DNA from: Paragordius varius
Lineage: Eukaryota; Nematomorpha
Direction: 5' to 3'
DNA length: 64,000 nucleotides
Assembly: GCA_964247055.1 (NCBI GenBank)
Contig: OZ176056.1
Coordinates: forward strand, 7,936,001-8,000,000
The position numbers and the translations under genes are program-made. Below are positions 48,801 to 61,300 of the stretch, piece after piece. Below the pieces are notes generated by a model. That model was given only the letters and a program-made list of their open reading frames with translations, was not told where the DNA came from and ran no database searches. Position 1 is the stretch's first letter. Every line of letters starts with the position of its first letter.

Positions 48801-51800
48801 GAAATAATAATTTACTCATCATTTTGTTGTTTTATCCATACACTACTGTGTGTTGCAAATTGCCCCACTATAGTATATGTGCAAAAATAAGCAACCATTA
48901 AAATGCATACTGTAAAGTAGCAAAAAAACCAACCAACCAACCTGGACAAAACTCCATACAAATGGGTCTCATTAGTATCGGTTGCATATACGGGTAAAAA
49001 TTTTCGCGTTCAGTTTCACTAAAATTTTTACGGCTATTGAAATTGCGCATAAAATCGATGGCTTCAAACGATTTCTGATACGAAGGGACAAAGAAATAAA
49101 AACAATCTACATCAGGATTATGAGCGGCATCTTGTCCCGATGAAAAAAATAAGTCTTGATCTATATTATGTATATATATAAATAAATAATTACAGAAATG
49201 CATACTTTAATTTATCAAAAATTAATTTTCTGCTTTCATTAAATGGGTATAAATATTTGGTAAAGAATAGAAAAAACAAGAGCTCTATGGTATTAACAAC
49301 AATATTATATTCATCAAAAAAGTATAAGAATTACCATAGAGCTTTGTTTTTTTCATTCTTTACCAAATATTTATACCCATTTAACGAAAAAAATAAATAA
49401 AATTAAATAATAGATACATCACTGTATTTAAAATTTATTCTAAAACAGGGGGGTGCCCAACATGCGGCCAGCTAAAAATCTGGATACCCATAAAATTTGC
49501 AAAAATATGCTTATAAAATCTTCATAAAATTATCATCTTTTAATATTTTTTTTAATATTAACTATATTGGCAAGAACAACTAGAAAAATCTGTTGCATTT
49601 GTTTGTAATTTACATTCTTAAGTTTACCCATATATATTTACTTCAAACATTTTTTCATTTTAAAAGGCGGCCCCTGCGTATAATGTTAAAAAATGGAATA
49701 TATTTTAATGATTAAATTTAAAGATTCAGTTTAATTTTCATATCCTTTTTGAGTTAATTCAGTTTAAATATCGTTTTATATCATAAAATCACGAATTTCG
49801 ATTGATAGAAAAGGAGTGTATATTTTATTAACTAAAACCATACTTTTACCCTATTTATTTTGTATATACCATTTACAATTTAAATCACCCTTCAACAATT
49901 CAAATATACCCTAAACAATTCAAATACACCCTAAAAATAAATTATATGTTTTAGGGATAACATAACTCATCATTAATATATTTTTACGACATAGTTATTA
50001 TTTTTTCAGGATCAGATTTTCATATTTTAATAATATTATAAAATAAAGGTAATTTTTAAAGGTAATTTTTGAACTTAAAAAGACATAATTCTTAGGGTGA
50101 ATTTGAATTGTTCAAGGGAATTTGAATTCAAGGGTGAATTTGAACTGTAAATGGTATATATTAATATCTTACATTTAAATATTTCGCAAATTTACTATTC
50201 AAGCAAAAAAATCAATTTTAAAATAAAGTTATCGTTGAAAATAAAAATATTTTTGCCATCATAATTCATATTGCCGATATATTTTTGAAAAATGTGTGTT
50301 TCATAAATTAAGCACAAAATAGGGTTTTAAATCAATTAATTTTTGTTTAAAGGTATGAAAAAAAATAATTTAGGGATTCTTTTTAAAGGAATAAGACCTA
50401 ATCTATTTTATTTTTTATCCTATATAAAAATAATAAATAATAATAATTTTAATTGAGGATTGTTTCCTTAAAAAGTTTTTTGGCATATACATAAGATTAA
50501 AAAATATTTCTTTTCGCTACTATACAATATTTTTAAGTATTTATCTTATGACTTAAATATATTTCATGTTTTAAGTTCTAAAAAAGGGGTGCTCTTTAAA
50601 TTTAAATCCAATCTTATTAGCAGGCCAAAATTTATAATCCAAAAATATATTAATAATTTTTAAGTTTGTGAAAACGCACATAAAGATATTTAGTAAAAAA
50701 TAAATCAAAAACTTTCAAGGATATTATTATATTGTTGAGGTGATGTCGTTTTTTCTGAATTAGCTCCTTGTGTCATACGTTGGAATGAAAGGACCATGCG
50801 GAGTTTTGGGTTTTCGACCGTGTGTTGATTACTAAAAAAATATTATTAAGATAAAAATATTTATTAAATTATACGTATAGAATTTAAAAATAAAAAACAA
50901 TCCAATCTTTTTACATAAAAATACAACCCTTGCTATTTTAAATCTTCAATTTTATATATAACTAGCGTAAATGTCGTGCTGCTACGCAGACCGAGGAAAT
51001 CCTTCGGAATTCTGGGGGGGGGGGGGGGGGGCTATTTGAAAAAAGGGATAATAAAATGATCCACATATGTGAATTATTTCGAAGCATTATTTAATAGCGC
51101 ATCCATACTAATATATTGTTTACTTGGGCGAAAAATAGATTCAAAAAATTATTTTTATTTCGACATTTGGATTTGAATGGGTCTAACGGTTTTCCGGTAC
51201 CAGATCACAAAGCCAGCATTTTCCATTTTTATTAATATATATAGATTCCTCATTGTTATGGATTGGAAAATATAATTTTAAGGTAATGTAAATTGAGAGA
51301 AAATAAGGAATAAATAAACAAATTATAGATATTTGTCTATTAGTTTTTACGTTTTGTTGACCAAATCACATTATTTTTAGGTAATTTGCAATACAATAGC
51401 ATATGGGTAAAAACTACAGTTGTTGAAATTTAAACATATTTTTCTCCCATCTTACATCATTAAATAGGTTTATTTTATTATGAAGGGAATTTGTTTAATA
51501 TACACTACAGTTTACCAATTAAACCATTTACAGTTCAAGTTCACCCTCGAACAATTAAATTTACCCTAAAATAATAATGTGTTTTTAAAGTTAAAAATTA
51601 CTTATATTTTTTAATATTTTTTTAGAAAAAAAGAAATTTTGTCTAAAATTAATATAATACTGAAAAAATAAATATGCCATAAAAATATAACTCATCATAT
51701 TAATGATGAGTTATAATAGCTGCCCAAAAACACATCTAATTTAGTTTCGGGGGTGAATTTGAATTGTAAATAATTGATAAGTTAACATTTTTTTACCGTA

Positions 51801-54800
51801 TAGGTACACCATTTTCTATACGTCGTTGATTTAGTAATTCCGAACGAGTTGGGTTAGAAGATCGTGATATTTTAGTCGAATTCACATTGGTCGTAGTATT
51901 TGATGAGGAGGAAGAAAATTTCCGTAAACTAGCACGGAAAATGTCTTGACGAGAATCAACGTATAGTGTGGAACCAAAATTAGCTGTAAACCTGATTTAT
52001 TATGCAAAAAAAGTGATTATTAATGATTCAAGATTGCTTTTTTTGAAACCATATTAATAAATAAAAATGTTAGGATTTAAAACATGTTATATATACCATT
52101 TACAGTTCAAATTCACCCTTGAACAATTCAAATTCACCCTTGAACAATTCAAATTCACCCTAAAAATAAATTATGTATTTTCGAACTAATATAACTCATT
52201 ATTAATATGAAATATATGTTTATGTTATAGTTTATTATTTTTTCAGTATTATTAATTTAAAACAAATTATTTATTTTTTAAAAATATATAAAAATATTGG
52301 TAATTTTTAATCTTAAAAAACATAATTTTATTTGAGGGTGAATTTGAATTGTTCGAGGGTGAATTTGAAAGGTGTAAATGATATATATACGTCTCGAGCT
52401 GCTTTAATAATTTTGGTTTTTTTTATTTATTTTATAGGCCCAATTTTGTATGATATATTTTTTAAATAATCGTAAATATTTGATTTGAATCCAATTTTTC
52501 TATATTTTTTAACACATTTTTTAGGGTACTTTTGCGTACCAAACAAAGCGTGTTAACATCCTCCTTGATCTATAATTTTAGTTAGTATATTTATACTTAG
52601 AAATTATATATACTTTAAAATTGGCTGTATAATTATAAATTTAATTGTTTTTTAATTGCAAAACTATTAGCTTTTTACAGCCACTTGTCGATCTAAAATT
52701 GGACTCAATAATTCTTAAACAATATATAAAATTACGTCAACGATATCAGAAAAAAGGCTAATCTGAATATTCGATATATTAATTTTATGATCATTTTTTA
52801 GAAATTGGTTGTAACCCTAATAGAAACATAATTAATTATTTTATAGATAGGTACAGACCAATAGCTTGAGATATTAATTTTAATATAAAAGTTAAAATTT
52901 AAACCGAGTACTTTTACTAAGTTACATAATTTTAGCTATTAATAAAAATGTAAAATCTTACATAAATGCAAAGTAAAATATTAAAATTTTAATATTTTTA
53001 CATATCGGATATGATAGGTCCTCCTGTACGATCTTTCCAACCCAGAATAACATCAGTAGATTTCTAAAATATTATAAATTAATTACGGTAAAAATGAAAA
53101 TTATAAAGACATAATGTAAAAAATATAAGGATACATTTTTTATAAAAATATAATTATATATTTTATACCCTAAATTCTCAAATATAAACTATCATTTTGC
53201 GATATATAGGGATGTAAAATGGTAACTTTCTAAATCATATACATAATGGTTAATTGTAATGGAATAAATCAAGGTTTAAAAAAGTGTGGTTGCCTTTATA
53301 AAATATATATTATTTTAAATGTTACGTTTTATTGTTTACATTTATTTTACTTTTTATTGTAATTAATATTTTTAATTAATTAACTAATTACAGTTTCGTA
53401 TGGTCAAAAGCGCTCAATAGCTGGTAAAAAAACTTTTTCCTTATACTTTAACACTAACTTTTTATTACTATTTTGGAATGATTACATTAAACTTAATACG
53501 CTGCTGTAATTTTAATAAACAATTAATATATTAATACCCTATCCAAATTTTTCGATAACATAAGTCCGCTAAAATCACCCAGTTCACGAGACATTTGAAT
53601 GTCATTGAAATCCATATATTTCGTTATTTCATACGTTACCATATACCTATTAACAATAATAAAATTATAAAAATGCAAATTAAAAAGCCATTTAAGATCA
53701 TTTATATTAGGGTAGTAAAGTTGGTTTGGCTTTACAGATTGATTATTTAAGTTTAAATCAATATGGTTTTGAAAAAATATACTCCCGCTTGCTATTGCTA
53801 TTATATAAATATGGATATATTTGAAATGAATTTAATTACAATCTTTATTAAAAATATCAATATATATACAATATGTATTTTAATGGTTTCCTATTTCACA
53901 CTATAATTGGGCCATTTGTAATACACTAATTCTAATATATGACTGTATATTTATATAATTAATTATAAAAAAAAGATGTTTCATTATTATTTTATACTAA
54001 GTTTCAAAGAAAAAATAGAAAAACTGACCTGAAAACTTATATATGAATGAGGTTTTACATTAAAACACTACAAATACAGATATATACATTGTAATTATTA
54101 ATTTCTCACAAATAGCCTTCAGTTATGTTTTTAAGGAATTAAATTAATGGCCAGTTAATAATTTGTTTTAGGTAAAAATTACGGAATTTCATTACATAAA
54201 GGTAATATTTATTTTTTTTGATTTGGCATGGATATGTCATAACTTTTTATTAGGTCCTAATTTTAATTTTTAAACAGAAAATCTTTATCCTTATTCCTAA
54301 CCCACAAAATCATTAGCTTAAATTTAATAAACCATAAAACATTTAGAAATTTTTCGCATAAAATATCTGATATTACCACATTTAAAAATATAATTAAATT
54401 ATCCAATTTTTTAAGTTCTTCAAAACTTATCTCAAACCCTTATGAAACATAATTTTATCTAAATTTAACCTCTATAAAACAGCATTTTAAAAAATTTGAA
54501 AAAACTTTAAAAAAATCAGTTTTTTGTAAAAATACCAACCTGCCATGGCTACGTGATTTGCGATCCCGTTTTATACTAATTTTATATTCACAATTATCGA
54601 GTGTTTCACAATTTTCGGGTTGATAAGCTAATATTTCATCACATAATAGCTTAGTATTTGAATTTTGTGGGTTTTTTTCTTTTTTATTAAGTGAATCATT
54701 TGTATTCCCATTGTTATTATTGTTATTGTTATTATTGCTTTGAGGGTGGAGAACAGCTGATGTTTCAATATTAATTGGTATGGCTTGATTATTTTGATTA

Positions 54801-57392
54801 TTTACGATTTCATTTTCTGCAAAATAAATGAAAATTTTAAACATTTATTTTATATTTTAAAAGAAAAAATAATTTATAAAGAAAGAATCAATTTATAAGA
54901 AAACAAATCCGTAATTTTTGGATATAATTCTAAGTTGCCATGAGTAACTCATTTTTTATAATACAATTTGAATAAACTTAAATATTTAAAATGAATCAAA
55001 ATTTGATTTTCCTATAAAAATATATTTATATTTTACTTTTAGAAATAGAGACATAAGATATATAAAATAAAATATACAAATTTTTTATTAATAAATTTTT
55101 ATTTTTTTTGATTTGTTTATTAGAACTTATTTTGGGTTGGAAGAAAGGAATAGAGGTGTAAATTGGTATTACTATAAATATAAATTTCTCAATTGTAATA
55201 TAATATTTACAGTTAAAATTTACCCTTTAACATTTCAAATTCACCCTCGTACAATAATTCAACCTAAAAATAAATTATGTGTTTTCAAACTAATAAAACT
55301 CATTATTAATATGAAATATATCTTTATGACATAGTTTAATATTTTTTCAGCATTATTATAATTTAAAACAAAATTATATTTTTTAAAAATTTATAAAAAT
55401 ATATATAATATTAAATCTTAAAAAACTTATAATTTATTTGAGGGTGAATTTGAATTGTTCCAGGGTGAATTAACATTGTTTAAGATTAAATTTGATTTAT
55501 AAATGGTATATATTGATTATATAATAAAAAATCAAGGATGGCAATTTTTGGTCTTAAATTAAAAGTTTGAATAACAGAAAATTTTTAAAAATAGCTATTA
55601 ATAAATATATTTACCCCATTTTTATATTATTTCACAAGATCATAACATAAATATTATAATATAATATAAAAAAATTAAATTTAATTTTATACAAAATTCA
55701 ATTTAAATAAGCAAAAAAATTTAAAAAACAATTTTACCTGAGCCCTCTGTTTGATTCGAAATAGAACGCTGAATACTATCAAGGTTATCGGTTAATTGAG
55801 ATTGTAAGAAGCGATCATATCCATCTAAATTGATTGGTAATATTAATAAATTGATATATTAAATAATTTTTAAATTTTATTTCAATTATATCTAATATAT
55901 ATTAAAAATTATAGAGAATTAAAAATAAAATATCTTAGGCCATACTATGTGTTATAAACATTACAAAATAATTAAAAAATTTTGTTTAAATTAATAAAAA
56001 CTTATATTTTATCAATAATATATAATATTAATTTAAAAAAATTATTAAAAATAAAAAATTTAAAAAAAATATTTTTATATGCCCCCTCAGACCCAAAATT
56101 TTAAATAAACAAAGTAAAAAACTTGAAAATCATTTGCTCTAAAAATTCATCAGAATTAGTTTTATTTAATTTGCTAAAAAAAATTTATGAATAGGGCGTG
56201 TGATTGGAATAAAGAATTATACCGTATATGTATATATATATATATATCTTTAATAAATTTCGAGAAATTTAAATTTTTAATTTTAATCCATAAAACAGTG
56301 GTTTTCAAAAGAAGAGCGTAGAAAAATCTAAGGGTGCGGGGGCGAAAAAATTTTGGGAAATTTGTTAAAAAATAAAACTAGAAAGAAATTGAACAGGTGT
56401 GTGAATTATCAAGATTTATCACCAATATGGGCGAAATAAATATTTCAAAAATGGCACACATATGAATCTTATTGATTGTGATTTTTATATTCATTATAAA
56501 ATATTTAACATTTTAATCTTGGATTTTTTAACAGGAAGAATAATTATTTTTATAACATATTTTTAAAAAAAAATTTTTTTTATATATTAATAAAAAAATT
56601 TAAAAAAAAGGTAAATTTACTGATAAAATCGACAGTCCCTGTTCCACTATGCATATGGGAGCGATCTTTTAGGGCAAATACGTCAGGAATCTCCATAAAA
56701 GATGTGATTGATCTTTTTTATAAAAAATTTATTTTAAATTTAAAAATAATAAAAAAATTAAATAATAATTAATTAATTAATATATTAATACTAAAAATTA
56801 TTTTATGTAATTTTATATTTTGTAATTTTTTTTAAAATATAATTTTAAATAATTTATAATTATTTTATATAAAATTTAAAATATTAAATTTTTTAAAAAA
56901 TATTCCCAAAAAAATATTAATATGAAAAAATAAAAATACTAGCTATTATATCATAAATATAATATATAATTTATTTTATATATTTAAAATATTTATTATT
57001 TAAAAGAAATATAAATTTATATATTCAATTAATCATAAATAATAAAATATAAATTATTTAATTGTAAATTTCATAAATATTAAAATACATATCAAAATTT
57101 TTATAAAAATTATAATTAAATTTATCTTATCAAAAAAATACCTAGGACTTCGGCCAATAGCCCACATAACTTTCATAGTTGAATTATTGAATTCGACATC
57201 GATATCGTCTAAATCTGTATATTTTTTATATTGCATAATGAAATAATTACATAGATCGTAAAATATTATAGAAAAAGTTATATAAATAAGTTTAAAAATA
57301 TAAATTAATAAACGAAATAATATATAAAAATTATATAAAAAATTTATTTAATTTACAAATAACCTATGAATTTTAACACCTACATCTTAATT

Positions 57393-57425
<33 letters not shown>

Positions 57426-58356
57426 AAAAACTTACCTATATTAATAGTATATATTTATAAAAATTAGGTCAATTGCACAAAAAATTTATTTTTCTTTGAA
57501 ATGTATAAATAAAATAAATATTAAATTTTTTTTAACTTAAAATAAATTTATAAAATACATTTTTTTAAAGAAATAAAAAAATAGTAAAAATAAAAAAAAT
57601 GGGTACTTTTAAATCGTTTTTTAAAATAGACAAAAGTTAGGCCATTTTCCTCGTGCGTACTGGCATCCAAAATATTATCTTCACCGTTTCTGCCCCTATA
57701 AAAAATTTATAATTATTTTAAATTTATTACAAAATTAGTTTTTACAATTTTACAGTAAAAAATTAAATTTTACTATGGAAAAAACATACGAATATAAAGA
57801 CAAATATTTTCCTTTAAAAAGACAACCCCATACTTTCTAAATCTTAATTTTTTAAATATAAATCATTGTTTTATAATAGCAAAGTATAAAATATGTGTAT
57901 TGGTAATACAATCAATTCTTTATTTCACAATTGTAACTAAATAGCTTATATGAGAAAAAATAAGGTATTAAAAAGTATGGTTGTCTTTTAGAAAAAAAAA
58001 TATTTGTCTTTATGTTTTAACGTTTTGTCCGTCTAATTTCAATTTTTACTGTATATATTGATTAAAAAAAAATTTTCTCGAAAATTTATAATTCACTATT
58101 GTTAAAGTGTACTGCACTATAAAAATTATTTGGAGACAGTTAAATTTAGTGTGATTTTTGGGATTCAAACTTAAAACAATAAACTTTTGTAATTGGAAAG
58201 AACAATAAAGCTTTTAAGTGTAATTTTATGATATTTTATGAAAAAATTCATTAAAATTTAAGTATGTATTAATATTATTTTTTTGACTATATACATTTCC
58301 CAAAAAAAAATTAAGTTTTACTGATCGCAAACTCAAATAATTAACCATTTTATTAG

Positions 58357-58391
<35 letters not shown>

Positions 58392-61300
58392 TAAATTCAC
58401 CGTTAAACAATTGAAAATCACCCTTGAACAATTCAAATTCACCCTAAAATAAATTATGTGTTTTTCAAGATTAAAAATTACCTATATTTTTTTATATTCG
58501 TAAAAAAATGAAATTTCGTTTAAAAGTAATATAAATACTGAAAAAAAATAAACTATGCCATTATTTCTTATTAATAATGAGTTAGTTATATTAGCTGCCC
58601 GAAAACACATAATTTATTTTTTAGGGTGAATTTGAATTGTTCAAGGGTGTATATATAATTTTACCGTAAATCAAAATTGAAATCCTCCACAAGATTATGT
58701 ATTTCATCTTTGAAAAGGGGATTTTGCACTTTTGCCAGGGGTAAAACAACATCCACAATCCTATTAAGATTTTCAGTTTTAGCACAAGCTAAGATACCAT
58801 CCAAACATGTGTAATCTAATGAATTGTTTTAATTATTAAATTTAATTTTATATCATATTAATAATATTGTCAACGAGAACAAATATTTTATGTTAAATTA
58901 ATAATTTGAATTCTTGTAATATATATTAAATTAAATGGATTAACTAAAACAAAAGAAAATAATAAAAAGATAGTTTAATTTAATAAATTTTACGAGAATT
59001 CAAATTTATATCATATTGTTTCGATTTTATCCTTTACAATTCAAATTCACCCTAAAAACAAATTATGCGTTTTCGGGCTAACATAACTCATTATTAATAT
59101 GAAACATATCTTCATAGCATATAGTTTATTATTTTTTCAGTATTACATTAATTTTAAACGTATAATTTTATTTTTTTTAAATGTATAAAAAAATAGAGGT
59201 AATTTTAAATCTAAAAAACATATAATTTATTCGAGTGTGAATTTGAATTGTTTAAGGGCAAATTTAATTTGTTTAAGGGTGAATTTGAATTGTTCGAGGG
59301 TGAATATGATTGTTAAGGGTGAATTTGAACTGTAAATGATATATATATAGTTGGAAAAATGCGATAAAAAATCAAACAATACTAATAAGGATAAAGTTAA
59401 TTAAAATTTGTAAAAATTCATATAAATTTTATAAAAAATTAAATTAAATCTACCTGTACGTTCCCGGCCCTCATACAGGTAATCATCGAATGGGTTAGTT
59501 GCACAAACTCTATTAGATGTACGCAAAAGTCCAACAGCAGTTTCAGATGGTTGATTTCTTGCAGAATTTATATTATGATTTTGGGACCAGCCAAAAAAGA
59601 CCCAAGACGTTGTTTCAGCCACTAAAATTATTTCAATTTCCCCATTTTCCTATTACACATATATTATATTTTATTTTTTAAAAAAATTGATATTTATTTA
59701 AATAGATATGTTTAAACTTATTTTGGATAATTGGGAAATAGAATAAATATCTTCTTGATTAGTATGGTCGAGTTTTAAAAAGGTGTTTATAACAAGAATA
59801 TTTGATGTGAACCTTAACAAGTAAAATTTTATAAACGTATATTAATTACAATAAATTAACTAAATATAATTGAAATAAATATAAATTCGCTAATCTACAT
59901 CAATTATTAGTTTTATCCCTTTATTATTTATATATTTAAAATTTAAGTAGTTTTAACTTTTAACTAGTTATATTTATGTTACCTTGAATACCAACATGGT
60001 TAATTTTATGCAATAAAATGAGTTAAGTATCCATATTGAATTATGGATTATAAGTAGAAGCAAATTTACGCCTATTCTTTTTTTAACGACAATTTTTTTT
60101 TTCTATGCATGTGCCAAGCATAAATTTAGCCAATATTGAGCTTTGCAATTTTAGAAATGAAATGTATTGTAAAATATTAATGAAAGTTAAATAATTGTAC
60201 TTTGGATATCTTCCAATAGAGTTGGACAAGGGGTGATAGTTTGACAGTTGCCATATTATTCGGATTGATTGATTTAGCAACAGATTCTAAAAGGTAGGCG
60301 GAAAAAAAATGTACCTTTTAAAAAATTTTTGGTTAACATTAAATAAATCGACAATTAATTGTTAACCCAATTATTAACTTAAAATAATCAAGGTTCTGGT
60401 ATTTTTAATTTATATATATATATTTTTTGCTGTAAATAAGCATCTTAATATATATGTATATATATTAAATTTATTAAAAGTTTGATCTATAATCCTAAAA
60501 TAAAAATATATCCAATCAAATATCAAATTATATCTATCTATATACCAAAAAACGCTTTCAAAATTTTAAAATCCTGAATAAAAAAATTTTTTTTCTGATA
60601 TAATTGCCAACTTTTTTCACAACCAGGTCCAAACCAGCCATCTTGGCAAAAACACAATGCCCGTGGATGCATAACATGTATAGGAATACTACTTGAAAGC
60701 TGAGAATTCGTTTTTAACATATCTATACATCGGCCCGCATTTTGCCTAGCACAATCAACTGATTCAAAACATTCATCTATTGATAAATATCATTTTTAAA
60801 ATTTTACAAAATTTTAAAATTTAAGAATTCAAAAATTTGATAAATTCAATAAAAAATTCATTTTAATATTTTAAGTTTTGTGAAATTAATTTATAAACAT
60901 TTTGTGTGCACAATCAAATAATTCAAAGTATTCATTATTAAAAATAATTTTAATTCAAGAGATATTGGATATTATCTATATTTTATAATTTTGTCATTTT
61001 TAAAAAATTATATTTTATTACGCAATAGTGGTCATTATTATTGTAAAAACTGAGATACCATTTCAAATTTATATGTCACCAATATTTTATATAGGATGAA
61101 GGATTTAAGAATGATAGAAAATAATGTATGTTTAATTTAACGCTATTAAACAACCATTTTTTTAATCGTTATTTATAAATAAATTTGGTCCGTGGGTATA
61201 ATTTTTAATAATTTGAAATAATATAAAATTGGAAACAATCAGATTTTATATAAAACACTAAGATATTAAGTTAAAATTAAAAAAGTTTTTGCTAATCACC

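Noticed and set aside
51797-51983. Acceptor TTTACAG for the DOMON 2 exon, 8 bases further in
   Set aside because: Phase from the preceding exon would give an immediate stop. The upstream acceptor AATCAG restores the DOMON sequence.
59622-59830. Open segment starting [16 protein letters not shown] on the minus strand as a further DOMON exon
   Set aside because: Its entry phase (2) does not match the exon before it, and the 34-nt exon at 59861-59894 fits both phase and domain pattern better.
60083-60200. Continuation of the 60201-60286 exon past its donor
   Set aside because: In the coding frame a stop follows within about ten codons. The longer open frame here is in a different register.
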